This document shows positions 26,656 through 35,523 of a stretch of DNA of 64,000 nucleotides, piece by piece. The first letter of the stretch is position 1; the number at the start of each line of letters is the position of its first letter. The notes below the pieces were generated by a model, which saw only the letters and a program-made list of their open reading frames with translations, ran no database searches and was not told the DNA's origin. Source of the DNA: DATARH01 sp035550515. Its GTDB lineage: Bacteria; Pseudomonadota; Alphaproteobacteria; ATCC43930; CGMCC-115725. Both the position numbers and the translations under genes were made by a program. The stretch covers positions 3,600 to 67,599 of the forward strand of contig DASZOZ010000017.1 in NCBI GenBank assembly GCA_035550515.1. The letters are read 5' to 3'.

Positions 26656-28041
26656 TCAGAGCCGGTGCTGCAGGCGCCACGCCTGCAGCCGCGCCCGGAC
26701 CGTGCCGTGCGTCGCGCCGGACAGCGCCAGCTCACGGAGCAGCGTCAGCAGGCTGGCGATGCGCGGGTCATCCGGCGCGAGCACCCCCTGGCGATTGAGC
26801 ACCTCGGCCGGCACTTCGGCAGGCGCGAGATAGACCAGCTCGCGGGCGATCGGGTTGTAATTGTCGCGCAGCGCGCGGCTGCCGGGATCGAACCCGGCCA
26901 CCAGCAGCAGCCCCGCCGGCTCGACATCGAGCCGCAGCACCAGCAGATCCGGACGATGGCGGGCGAGGACGTAGGGAATCTTCCAGACGTCGCCGCACCA
27001 GACGCGCGAGCGGCGGTCGCGTTCGGCTTGCAGCGGGTGCGACGGGAGCACGTCGTCGATCGCCGCGACCAGCGTCGGCCGCGCGTAGCGCTCGACATTC
27101 ATGATGTCGCGCAGCACGTATTCGGAACGATGCATCCCGTCGATAAAGGCGAGGTCGACGCCGCGCGCCAGCGCCTTCTGCGCATGCCCCTCGAAGAACC
27201 GGTCGCTGGTCTCGCGAAAGATCGACGCGCCCGGCGGCGGCGCGACTTGCAGCTCGGGCGCGGGGTCGACCGCGACCGCATTGCCGCCGGCCAGCGCCAG
27301 GCTGCGGCCGTGCCGCACGCCGATCTCGAAATAAAGTTGCGGCGCGACGGTTTGGTGCAATTGCCGCAGCGTCGCGAGATACGACGCGGCGCCTCGGGTG
27401 CAGTCGGCCTCGGGCGGCGCGTCAAAGGCGGATTGGCCGACCATTCCCGAAGCCACCAGCCGCCGCTGCACCTCGTCCTGCGCCGCGGTCAGGTTGGCGA
27501 CGATCTCGTCGACCGCCGGGGCAAGTGCGCCCGCGTGGCGGAAGATGCCGACCAGGTCGTTCCACGGGCCGCGGTCGTCATGCCACAGGTCGAGCAGCTC
27601 GCAGCCGCTGTAGCGCGCCAGCGCCCGGAACGAATCCGGGTAGAAGCGATAGCAGTCGACCGGATAGTTGTGGATCGGCCCGCCGGACGGCGCGATCAGG
27701 AACAGATACCCGTCCGGCTTGAGGACGCGCATCATCTCGGCAAAGGACAGCCAGAAGAACTCGCAATGCTCGAGCATCTGGCCGGACACCACGTAATCGG
27801 CCGAGGCGTCGGGCAGCGGCAGCTTGTAGGGGTCTTCGAGGACCAGATCGACCCCCGGACCCGGCGCCCGGTCGCAGCCGATATAGGCAAAGCGCTCGTC
27901 GGCGAAGATGTGCCGGTAGGCGCCGTTGAACTCCTCCGAGCCGATCTCGACGACGGTCAGCCGCTCGTCCGGCGCCACCCGCCGCGCCGCCACGTAGAAA
28001 TCGTAGCAGCGCTGCATGTTCTCCAACGACGACTGATGCAT
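26656..28041 (-). CDS. Two-domain SAM-dependent methyltransferase
   Basis: A 461-aa protein with two Rossmann-type methyltransferase domains. The N-terminal one (to about residue 190) has VVEIGSEEFNGAYRHIF, then PDASADYVVSGQMLEHCEFF and MMRVLKPDGYLFLIAPSGG. The C-terminal one starts near residue 225 with YFEIGVRHGRSLALA and DLAFIDGMHRSEYVLRDI, the pattern of the class I group near Methyltransf_24. ATG 28041 is preceded by AAAGG; the longer frame from 28086 is not preferred. Such fusions occur in polysaccharide and surface-glycan loci, as does the glycosyltransferase beside it. The targets are not known. Confidence 0.85.
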   Translation of the reverse strand: MHQSSLENMQRCYDFYVAARRVAPDERLTVVEIGSEEFNGAYRHIFADERFAYIGCDRAPGPGVDLVLEDPYKLPLPDASADYVVSGQMLEHCEFFWLSFAEMMRVLKPDGYLFLIAPSGGPIHNYPVDCYRFYPDSFRALARYSGCELLDLWHDDRGPWNDLVGIFRHAGALAPAVDEIVANLTAAQDEVQRRLVASGMVGQSAFDAPPEADCTRGAASYLATLRQLHQTVAPQLYFEIGVRHGRSLALAGGNAVAVDPAPELQVAPPPGASIFRETSDRFFEGHAQKALARGVDLAFIDGMHRSEYVLRDIMNVERYARPTLVAAIDDVLPSHPLQAERDRRSRVWCGDVWKIPYVLARHRPDLLVLRLDVEPAGLLLVAGFDPGSRALRDNYNPIARELVYLAPAEVPAEVLNRQGVLAPDDPRIASLLTLLRELALSGATHGTVRARLQAWRLQHRL

Positions 28042-28154
28042 CGCCTTTGTGCCCGTCAAGATCGCCCATCGCGATCGAGGGCACAATATACGGCAGCCGT
28101 GCGTCCTTATCGTACCAGGCGGTGAGTCATCATGGCCGGATCAGCGGCAATGCG

Positions 28155-28262
28155 TTCTTTGCGACGGCGCCTCGCGCCGCCTCGGGATGAAGATTTCCCG
28201 AATGCCGTCAAAGGTATCGCTCATCCTGCGGCGCCTCGCGCAGCGAGGCTTCGAAGGACGCA
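28155..28262. repeat. REP-like inverted repeat element (family 2)
   Basis: An intergenic element between the two-domain methyltransferase and the dehydroquinase-like gene. GCGCCTCGCGCCGCCTCGGGATGA on the left is nearly the reverse complement of TCATCCTGCGGCGCCTCGCGC on the right, and GCGAGGCTTCGAAGGACG follows. A fragment with the same TCATCC...CTTCGAA ends lies at 9189. It looks like a non-autonomous palindromic repeat; no coding role is seen. Confidence 0.7.
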
Positions 28263-28281
28263 CCCGGGTGCCGGCAGGCGG

Positions 28282-28719
28282 CTATTTCTTCGCCGCGAGC
28301 AGGTCCTTGAGGCCCTTGAGCGCCAGCGCGTAACCGTTGATGCCGAATCCGGCGACGACGCCCTGGCTGACCGCGGCGGTCTGCGAGGCGGGGCCGCGGC
28401 GGATCGGGTTGGAGATATGGACCTCGATGGTCGGGAACTTGACCTGCGACAGCGCCGCGACGAGCGCCGGATAGCCGGTGCCGAACGCGGCCGGGTTGAA
28501 GATTGCCGCGTCGATCCCCTTCTCGTTCGACTCGTAGATCTTGTTGACGATCTCGCCTTCGATGTTGGAGTGGAAGATCTCGACCTCCAGCCCCAGCTCG
28601 GCCGCGAAACCGCGGATGCGCTCGTCATATTCGGGCAGCAGCATCGGCCCGAAAATCTCCAGCTGAACCTTGCCGCGCATGTTCATGCCGGCGCCGTGGA
28701 TGACGAGGATCTTGGGCAT
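28282..28719 (-). CDS. Type II 3-dehydroquinate dehydratase-like protein with altered active site
   Basis: A 145-aa protein with the flavodoxin-like fold of AroQ. Family segments are ILVIHGAGMNMRG at the N-terminus, HSNIEGEIVNKIYE, and FPTIEVHISNPIRR with the conserved H101. However, the catalytic Tyr of true enzymes is Phe here (EIFG, F23), the preceding REP-type loop is KVQLE, the THTS motif is GTGY (residues 80-83), and the substrate-binding Arg near position 112 is gone. It may use a different substrate or be a relative with a new function. ATG 28719 has GGAG upstream. It follows the flavoprotein gene on the same strand. Confidence 0.8.
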   Translation of the reverse strand: MPKILVIHGAGMNMRGKVQLEIFGPMLLPEYDERIRGFAAELGLEVEIFHSNIEGEIVNKIYESNEKGIDAAIFNPAAFGTGYPALVAALSQVKFPTIEVHISNPIRRGPASQTAAVSQGVVAGFGINGYALALKGLKDLLAAKK

Positions 28720-28789
28720 CGCGGAATCTCCGTGAGGGGGATGAAGAAGGATGGGGACGGCGATGCTAGCGCATTCGGCGCGGCTTCGC

Positions 28790-30196
28790 CTATCGCCGCC
28801 GCGCCGCATCCTCGGCGGCGCGCAGCCCGAAGACGCAGGCCTTGATCAGCCCGCCGACATAGCCGAGCGCGCCGCCGCCCTCCAGCCCGCCGGTCGCGCC
28901 GCCGGCCGCGTAAAGCCCGACGATCACCGCGCCGTCGGGCCGCTTGACGCGGCCGTGCCCGTCGATCGCGATGCCGCCCATCGTATTGGTGATCCCGGCG
29001 CAAATCGGGATCGCAACAAACGGCGGCGTCTCGATCGGCCGCGGCGGGCCGCTGCGGGTCGAGCGGGGAGGGGACAATGTCGGGAGCCGGCCGGCGCGGA
29101 CGGCGTCGTTATAGGCGGCAAGCGTCTCGGCCAATGCCGCCGGCGGCAATCCCGCCGCCTCCGCCAGCGCCTCGACCGTCTCGGCCTGGTGAAGCGTGCC
29201 GCCGCCGGCGAGGAGTTGCGGGTTGGGCGGGATCTGCGCCGCTCGGCCGGCGGTCTCCCAGATCGGCGTGTCGCAGATCACCGTGCCGCACAGCGGGTCG
29301 TCGAGCCGCGCCAGGTCGTTGGCGACGGCGATGCCGCCGCGCCCCTCGTCGAGCAGCCGCCTTCCGGCGCGATCCACGACGATGCCGGCGGCCGCCGGCG
29401 CATCGATCTGCGGATAGGGCCGCAAGCCGTCATTCGCCATCGCGTCGCGGCTCAGCAAATGCCCGTAGAAACGGTCGAGATTGACCAGCGCCGCACCGGC
29501 CGCCTCAGCCATCCTCAGCCCGTCGCCTTGCGCGGTGCCGGCATGGCGCATCAGCACCAGGTCGGGCCGCGGGCCGATATGGCGGCGGAACAGCGCGTGG
29601 TTGGCCGGAAAGCCGCCATCGGCGATGACCACCGCCCCGGCGGCGACCGCGAGCGGGGCCGCCGTGCCCTCGGCATCGATCCCGGTCACCCGGCCGCGCT
29701 CGATCCGCAGCGATGCCGCGCGGGTGCCGAGCAGCATCCGGCCCTGGCGTTCTTCCAGGCGCCGGCGGAGCGTGTCGATCATGCGGTCCGGGCCGCGGCC
29801 GCGCCAATCCTGGCCGGCAACGGCGGCGCGCGGCGGAGCGAGGGTAAAGCGATGCCAGTTGATCGGGCTCGCCTGCGTGAACGAGGCACCCTGGCGCGCC
29901 AGCCAGTCGACGGTGCGGCCCGCATCGTCGGCGATCGCCGCCGCCAGTTCGGGGTCGGCCGCGCCGCTCGTCTGGCCGTCGATCGCGGCGAGCAGCTCGT
30001 CGCGGCCAAGCTTCACGTCGTGGTACGAGACATGGAAGATGCCGCCGGCCCAACGCGAACTGCACAGGTAGTCATCGTCGGCGCCGGCTTCGAGCACCGC
30101 GGTGCGCAAGCCAAGCTCGGCGCCCCGCAGCGCCGCGCACAGCCCGGCGAACCCGCCGCCGATCGCCACCAAGTCGAAACGCAAAGGTTCGGTCAT
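28790..30196 (-). CDS. FAD-dependent oxidoreductase, tricarballylate dehydrogenase/fumarate reductase-like
   Basis: A 468-aa flavoprotein of the succinate dehydrogenase/fumarate reductase family. The FAD-binding GXGXXG motif occurs as FDLVAIGGGFAGLCAALRG, with the acidic end of the strand at VLEAG. The C-terminal FAD contact GLYAAGGATGGLEGGG and the mid-segment TAQGDGLRMAEAAGAALVN are typical of TcuA and KstD-like members. It lacks a covalent-FAD histidine at a position I can identify. It is divergent from the TauD-type gene, with 131 bases between them, and precedes the dehydroquinase-like gene by 71 bases. The substrate is unknown; tricarballylate is one candidate by family. Confidence 0.85.
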   Translation of the reverse strand: MTEPLRFDLVAIGGGFAGLCAALRGAELGLRTAVLEAGADDDYLCSSRWAGGIFHVSYHDVKLGRDELLAAIDGQTSGAADPELAAAIADDAGRTVDWLARQGASFTQASPINWHRFTLAPPRAAVAGQDWRGRGPDRMIDTLRRRLEERQGRMLLGTRAASLRIERGRVTGIDAEGTAAPLAVAAGAVVIADGGFPANHALFRRHIGPRPDLVLMRHAGTAQGDGLRMAEAAGAALVNLDRFYGHLLSRDAMANDGLRPYPQIDAPAAAGIVVDRAGRRLLDEGRGGIAVANDLARLDDPLCGTVICDTPIWETAGRAAQIPPNPQLLAGGGTLHQAETVEALAEAAGLPPAALAETLAAYNDAVRAGRLPTLSPPRSTRSGPPRPIETPPFVAIPICAGITNTMGGIAIDGHGRVKRPDGAVIVGLYAAGGATGGLEGGGALGYVGGLIKACVFGLRAAEDAARRR

Positions 30197-30327
30197 GTCA
30201 CCTCATCTCACCGCCATCGTGCAGGATGCGGCCAGCGAGACATAGCAGGGAAGCCCTTGGGGCGCATGACATAAGCATGACGCAGGCGTATCGTCCGCCG
30301 GTCGTTCACGGCAGCAAGGCAGGTTCG

Positions 30328-31212
30328 ATGGCGATTGCGGTCCGCCAGATCCATCCGGTTTTTGTCGGCGAGGTCAGCGGGGTCGACCTGCGGCGGGCGC
30401 TGGCGCCGGATGAAGTCGCGGCGATCGAGGAGGGAATGGACCGCTATGCGGTGCTGGTCTTTCACGACCAGAACATCACGGACGAGCAGCAGATCGCCTT
30501 CAGCCGCAATTTCGGCGAGATCGAGAACTCGGCCGGCGGCAACGTGACGCGGCCGAACCAGAAACGCCTCAGCCACCTGATGAACGACGTCTCGAACCTC
30601 GGCGAGGATCATCGGCCGCTGGAGCGCGACGACCGCCGGCGGCTATTCAACCTCGGCAACCAGCTCTGGCACTCGGACAGCTCGTTCCGGGCGATCCCGG
30701 CGAAATATTCGATCCTTTCGGGGCGCATCGTCGTCGACAAAGGCGGCAACACCGAGTTTGCCGACATGCGCGCCGCCTACGACGCGCTCGACGCCGAGAC
30801 CAAGGCGCTGTGCGAGACGCTGGTCTGCGAGCATTCGTTGATGCATTCGCGCGGCGCGCTCGGCTTTCCCGATTTTTCCGAGGAAGAGAAGGCGATGTTC
30901 CGCCCGGTGCGCCAGGCGCTGGTGCGGACCCATCCCAAGACCGGGCGCAAGTCGCTCTATCTTGCCTCGCATGCCGGCGCGATCGTCGGCTGGCCGGTGC
31001 CCGAAGCGCGGGCCTTTCTGCGCGACCTCAACGAGGAGGCGACCCGGCCGGAGAATGTTTACGTCCACCAATGGCGGCCGTTCGACCTGGTGATGTGGGA
31101 CAACCGCCAGACCATGCATCGGGTGCGCCGCTTCGATGAAACCAAGGTGCGCGACATGCGCCGGACCACGGTGGCCGGGGACGCGCCGACCGCGGAGCAG
31201 ATCGCGGCCTGA
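30328..31212 (+). CDS. TauD/TfdA-family alpha-ketoglutarate-dependent dioxygenase
   Basis: A 294-aa non-haem Fe(II) dioxygenase. The iron ligands are the HxD in LWHSDSSF and the distal His in TMHRVRRF; an Arg in RDMRRTTVAG would bind the co-substrate. YAVLVFHDQNITDEQQ and FSRNFGEIE are characteristic of the TfdA group. ATG 30328 has AAGGCAGG upstream, so the 51-base longer start at 30277 is not chosen. It lies 60 bases before the first efflux pump gene on the same strand. The substrate is probably an acid or a sulfonate-like compound; not determined. Confidence 0.88.
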   Translation: MAIAVRQIHPVFVGEVSGVDLRRALAPDEVAAIEEGMDRYAVLVFHDQNITDEQQIAFSRNFGEIENSAGGNVTRPNQKRLSHLMNDVSNLGEDHRPLERDDRRRLFNLGNQLWHSDSSFRAIPAKYSILSGRIVVDKGGNTEFADMRAAYDALDAETKALCETLVCEHSLMHSRGALGFPDFSEEEKAMFRPVRQALVRTHPKTGRKSLYLASHAGAIVGWPVPEARAFLRDLNEEATRPENVYVHQWRPFDLVMWDNRQTMHRVRRFDETKVRDMRRTTVAGDAPTAEQIAA

Positions 31213-31272
31213 GAGAAAAGTGCCGGCTTCCCCGCCGACGACAGGGAAGCAGGCCCATCGGGGTAGAAGATT

Positions 31273-32835
31273 TTGCGCGGGGAAACGCCGGCCGCGGTGC
31301 CCAATCGGGGCTGGATCACCGCCTCGATCATGTTGGCAAACATCATGCAGGGCGTCGACAACACGATCGCCAACGTCGCCCTGCCGCATATCCAGGGGAG
31401 CCTGTCGGCGTCACAGGACCAGATCGCGTGGGTACTGACCTCGTATATCGTCGCCGCGGCGATCACCATGCCGCTGACCGGCTGGATGGCCGGCCGGATC
31501 GGCATCAAATACGTGTTCCTGTTCTCCGTCGCGGGGTTCACGTTCGCCTCGGCGCTGTGCGGCGCGGCGACGAGCCTCGAGCAGCTCGTGCTGTACCGCG
31601 CGCTCCAGGGCGTGTGCGGCGCCGGCCTGATCCCCCTGTCGCAGGCCACGCTGCTGTCGATCAACCCGCCGGAGCGCCACGGCCAGGCCATGGCGGTGTA
31701 CGGCATCGGCACCATCATGGGGCCGATCAGCGGCCCGCTGCTCGGCGGCTACCTGACCGAAAACTTCAGCTGGCGCTGGATTTTCTACGTCAACCTGCCG
31801 GTCGGGCTGCTCTGCGTGATCGGCATCCTGACCTTCATCCGGCACAACCGGAACGCCCACCGCGAAACCTTCGACATCTTCGGCTTCCTGACCCTCAGCA
31901 TCGCCGTCGGTGCGATGCAGCTGATGCTCGACCGCGGCGAGTTGAAGGACTGGTTCCGCTCGACCGAAATCTGGGTCGAGGCGACGGTCGCGGCGCTGAG
32001 CTTCTATCTGTTCGCGGTGCACACGGCGACCAGCATCGGCAGCTCGTTTATCAACCGGGCGCTGCTGAAGAACATCAACTTCCTCGCCGGCACGGTGCTG
32101 ATGTTCTCGATCGGCGGGATCATGACCGGAACCATCGCGCTGCTGCCGACGATGCTGCAGCAGTTGATGAACTATCCGGTCTTCACCACCGGGCTGGTCG
32201 TGTCGCCGCGCGCCTTCGGCTCGATGCTGGCGATGTTTTTCGTGGCCCGGGTGATCAACCGGATCGACAACCGCCTGATCATACTTTTCGGCCTGGTGCT
32301 GACCGCCTTTGCGATGTGGCAGATGACACAGTTCTCGCTCGACATGAACGAGACGCCGATCGTGGTCTCGGGGTTGATCCAGGGGTTCGGGCTCGGCTGC
32401 ACCTTTGTGCCGCTCAACATCACCGCCTTGTCCACCTTGCCGCGCAACATCCTGACCCAGGGCACGGCGATCCGCAGCCTGATGCGCAATCTCGGCGGCA
32501 GCGTCGGGATCAGCATCCTGGTGGCGATGCTCGCCGAAAACACCCAGACCATCCATTCCCGCCTGGTCGAGGGGTTGCGGCCGGACAACCCGCTGGTTCA
32601 TTCGCCGCTGTTCGCCGCACCGTACAGCCTCAGCGCGGTCAACGGCGTCGCCGCGCTCAACGCGGCGGTGACGCGCCAGGCGGCGATGGTGGCGTATATC
32701 GACGATTTCAAGCTGTTGATGCTGGTGTGCCTCGTTTCCATTCCGTTCCTGCTGCTGCTGCGGGACGCAACGCCGACCAGGACCGCCGCACCGGCGCCCG
32801 CGCCGGCCTCGGCCACGGCGGCGGCCGATGACTGA
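31273..32835 (+). CDS. DHA2-family MFS efflux transporter (first copy)
   Basis: A 520-aa inner-membrane drug:H+ antiporter of the 14-TM EmrB/QacA family. It starts with NIMQGVDNTIANVALPHIQG, the DHA2 signature, and has QALQ-type motif C in YRALQGVCGAGLIPLSQA, ERHGQAMAVYGIGTIMGP, and GPLLGGYL. The start is TTG 31273; the only in-frame alternative is GTG 31297, and TTG gives a length closest to its neighbour. A Pro/Ala-rich tail ends the protein. No EmrA or TolC partner is present. It sits ten bases before the second, closely similar pump. Confidence 0.9.
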   Translation: MRGETPAAVPNRGWITASIMLANIMQGVDNTIANVALPHIQGSLSASQDQIAWVLTSYIVAAAITMPLTGWMAGRIGIKYVFLFSVAGFTFASALCGAATSLEQLVLYRALQGVCGAGLIPLSQATLLSINPPERHGQAMAVYGIGTIMGPISGPLLGGYLTENFSWRWIFYVNLPVGLLCVIGILTFIRHNRNAHRETFDIFGFLTLSIAVGAMQLMLDRGELKDWFRSTEIWVEATVAALSFYLFAVHTATSIGSSFINRALLKNINFLAGTVLMFSIGGIMTGTIALLPTMLQQLMNYPVFTTGLVVSPRAFGSMLAMFFVARVINRIDNRLIILFGLVLTAFAMWQMTQFSLDMNETPIVVSGLIQGFGLGCTFVPLNITALSTLPRNILTQGTAIRSLMRNLGGSVGISILVAMLAENTQTIHSRLVEGLRPDNPLVHSPLFAAPYSLSAVNGVAALNAAVTRQAAMVAYIDDFKLLMLVCLVSIPFLLLLRDATPTRTAAPAPAPASATAAADD

Positions 32836-32844
32836 GCCAGCGCG

Positions 32845-34416
32845 ATGATCGGCGAACGATCCGCGGCGCCCGCCGCGCCGCCGATCAATCGCGGCATGAT
32901 CACCGCGACGGTCATCTGCGCCTGCGTGCTGCAAGGCATCGACACGACGATCGCCAATGTCGCGCTGCCGCACATCCAGGGCAGCATGTCGGCGGCGCAG
33001 GATCAGATCTCCTGGGTGCTGACGTCGTACATCGTCGCCTCGGCGATCATGATGCCGTTGACCGGCTGGCTCGCCGGGCGGTTCGGCATCAAGCTGATCT
33101 TTATCGCCTCGGTGATCGGCTTCACGATCACCTCCGGCCTGTGCGGCGCGGCGGAAACCCTGCCGCAGCTCGTCATCTACCGGGTCTTGCAGGGGGTTTT
33201 CGGCGCCGGCCTGGTGCCGCTCGGCCAGGCGACGCTGCTGACCATCTACCCGCAGGAGAAGCACGGCCAGGCGATGGCCATCTTCAGCACCGGCGCGATG
33301 ATGGGGCCGATCCTCGGGCCGACGATGGGCGGGTGGATCACCGACAACATCAATTGGCGCTGGTGTTTCTACATCAACCTGCCGATCGGCACGCTGTGCG
33401 CGCTCGGCATTCTCCTCTTTATCCGCCAGAGCCGCACGGTGCGCCGCACCGAGTTCGACGCGCTCGGCTTCGGCATGATGAGCGTGGCGATCGGCGCGCT
33501 GCAACTGATGCTCGACCGCGGGCAGATCAAGGACTGGTTCCACTCGACGGAGATTTGGATCGAGGCGACGATCGCCGGGCTCGCCTTCTACCTCCTCGTC
33601 GTCCACACCGCGACGGCGGGCGAGAAATCCTTTGTCAGCCGCGAGCTGCTGAAGAGCCCCAATTTTATCGCCGGCAGCTTGCTGATGCTCGCGGTCGGCT
33701 GGATCCTCAGCGGCACCTTGGCGCTGATGCCGTCGATGATGCAGGACCTGATGAATTATCCGGTCTTCACCAGCGGCTGGATGATGGCGCCGCGCGGCTT
33801 CGGCACGATGCTGGCGATGATCTTTGTCGGCCGTACGATCAACAAGATCGACGGGCGGCTGTTCATCGTGGTCGGGTTTGCCCTCACGGCCGCATCCCTA
33901 TGGCAGATGACCGGGTATTCGCTCGGCATGGGCTCCTGGCCGATCATCTCGGCGAGCTTTACTCAGGGCTTCACCCTCGGCCTGACTTTTGTCCCGCTCA
34001 ACATCCTGGCGCTGTCCGACCTGCCGCGGCACATCCTGACGCAGGGCACCGCGCTGCGCAGCCTGATGCGGATGATCGGCGGCAGCGTCGGCATCAGCAT
34101 CCTCGAAGCAAAGCTGACCCAGAACACCCAGATCGTGCATTCGCGGCTTGCCGAAGGGCTGCGGCCCGACAACCCGCTGATGCAAGGGCACATGCTGCCG
34201 CCGCATTTCAGCCTGACCGCGCCGTCCGGCGTGGCCGCGCTCAACGCCGAAGTCACCCGGCAGGCGGCGATGGTCGCCTATATCGACGACTTCAAGATGA
34301 TGATGCTCGTCATCCTGTGCGCGCTGCCGCTGGTCCTGTTGATCCGCACGGGACCCAAGGCGCCGGTCGCGCCGGCGCCGGCGCGGGCCACCCCTGCCGC
34401 CGCTGGCGAAGACTGA
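32845..34416 (+). CDS. DHA2-family MFS efflux transporter (second copy)
   Basis: A 523-aa paralogue of the preceding pump. Many segments align almost residue for residue: CVLQGIDTTIANVALPHIQG, RVLQGVFGAGLVPLGQA, MGPILGPTMGGWITDN. Both end in a short Ala/Pro-rich tail. It probably arose from tandem duplication of the upstream gene or both from an ancestor; by eye the two are clearly related but not recent copies. No efflux partner gene adjoins. Drug or metabolite export is the family role. Confidence 0.9.
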   Translation: MIGERSAAPAAPPINRGMITATVICACVLQGIDTTIANVALPHIQGSMSAAQDQISWVLTSYIVASAIMMPLTGWLAGRFGIKLIFIASVIGFTITSGLCGAAETLPQLVIYRVLQGVFGAGLVPLGQATLLTIYPQEKHGQAMAIFSTGAMMGPILGPTMGGWITDNINWRWCFYINLPIGTLCALGILLFIRQSRTVRRTEFDALGFGMMSVAIGALQLMLDRGQIKDWFHSTEIWIEATIAGLAFYLLVVHTATAGEKSFVSRELLKSPNFIAGSLLMLAVGWILSGTLALMPSMMQDLMNYPVFTSGWMMAPRGFGTMLAMIFVGRTINKIDGRLFIVVGFALTAASLWQMTGYSLGMGSWPIISASFTQGFTLGLTFVPLNILALSDLPRHILTQGTALRSLMRMIGGSVGISILEAKLTQNTQIVHSRLAEGLRPDNPLMQGHMLPPHFSLTAPSGVAALNAEVTRQAAMVAYIDDFKMMMLVILCALPLVLLIRTGPKAPVAPAPARATPAAAGED

Positions 34417-34493
34417 CCGTCAGCGAACCGTTGCCCGGTATCGTCCGTTGTGAGACAAGGGCGGGGGGTAGGTGGGGTTCGCGGGTTGTCGCG

Positions 34494-35477
34494 ATGAGGC
34501 CGTTCCGGCTTAGTCGGCGTGCATTGTTTGCCGCGCCGTTGGTGATGGCGGCACAGCGCCCAATGCGGGCGCTGGCGGCCGATGCGGGTTTCGCCGGCTT
34601 TATCGCCGGGGTCCGGCGCGACGCGCTGGCGCAAGGCGTCCGCGCCGCCACCGTCGAAGCGGCGCTGCGCCGTGCGGAATTCCTGCCCCATGTCATCGAG
34701 CTCGACCAGAAGCAGCCCGAGCGCACGATGACCCTGGGCGGCTTTCTGCAAAAGGTCGTCACCCAGCAAAAGATCGACGACGGCCGCGCCGCGCTGTCGG
34801 AGAACTGGCCTCTGCTGACGAGGGTCCAGCAGCGCTTCCGCGTGCAGCCGCGTTTTGTCGTCGCGCTGTGGGGCGTCGAGAGCGATTTCGGCCGGGTCAT
34901 GGGCAATTACGCGGTCGTCTCCGCGCTCGCGACACTGGCCTTCGAGGGGCGCCGCGCCGCCTATTTCCGCCCGGAGCTGATCTCGGCGCTGCGCATCATC
35001 GACCAGGGGAACATCAGCGCCGAGGCGATGCTCGGCTCCTGGGCCGGCGCCATGGGGCAGTGCCAGTTCATGCCGTCGACCTTTCTCAATTACGCCGTCG
35101 ATTTCGACGGCGACGGCCGGCGTGACATCTGGAGCGACCGCGCCGACGTGCTCGGCTCGATCGCCAACTACATCGGCCGGCTCGGCTGGCGCGGCGACCA
35201 GGGCTGGGGCCGCTCGGTCGTGGTGCCGGCGAATTTCGATACGAAGATGACCGGCCTCGACATCCGCCGGCCGACCGCGGATTGGAGCCGCATGGGGGTG
35301 CGCGCCGCCGATTCCTCGCCGCTGCCCGGGGTCGATGCGTCGCTGGTCATGCCGGACGGCAACGGGGGTCCCGCGCTGCTGGTCTACGACAATTTCCGCA
35401 CCATCATGAAGTGGAACAAATCGACGTATTTCGCCGCCGCTGTCGGCATGCTCGCCGACAGCTTCGGCGCGGGGTAG
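34494..35477 (+). CDS. MltB-type lytic murein transglycosylase
   Basis: A 327-aa peptidoglycan lytic transglycosylase of the MltB/GH103 group, cleaving the glycan strands with 1,6-anhydro ends. The N-terminus (MRPFRLSRRALFAAPLVMAAQR, Tat-like twin Arg) is a signal region. The catalytic Glu lies in WGVESDFGRVMGNYAVVSAL, followed by SWAGAMGQCQFMPSTFLNYA and FDGDGRRDIWSD. No lipobox cysteine is present, so it is likely soluble periplasmic. It stands in the same plus-strand run as rlpA and the carboxypeptidase, all envelope genes. Confidence 0.93.
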   Translation: MRPFRLSRRALFAAPLVMAAQRPMRALAADAGFAGFIAGVRRDALAQGVRAATVEAALRRAEFLPHVIELDQKQPERTMTLGGFLQKVVTQQKIDDGRAALSENWPLLTRVQQRFRVQPRFVVALWGVESDFGRVMGNYAVVSALATLAFEGRRAAYFRPELISALRIIDQGNISAEAMLGSWAGAMGQCQFMPSTFLNYAVDFDGDGRRDIWSDRADVLGSIANYIGRLGWRGDQGWGRSVVVPANFDTKMTGLDIRRPTADWSRMGVRAADSSPLPGVDASLVMPDGNGGPALLVYDNFRTIMKWNKSTYFAAAVGMLADSFGAG

Positions 35478-35523
35478 GGGGCCGCCCGCTGGGGAGCGGG
35501 CATTCGACCGTGCTGGGGGGCAC

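Noticed and set aside
25633..28125. An 830-codon open frame on the plus strand
   Set aside because: It is the antisense shadow of the glycosyltransferase and the two-domain methyltransferase genes, which have clear family motifs on the minus strand.
31411..33606. A 731-codon open frame on the minus strand
   Set aside because: Antisense to the two MFS pumps; its composition is rich in His, Arg and Asp, typical of complement translation.
33141..34493. An open frame running from the second MFS pump into the MltB-type gene, suggesting a fusion
   Set aside because: Only the part after ATG 34494 matches a protein family; the upstream part is an off-frame translation of the MFS gene.
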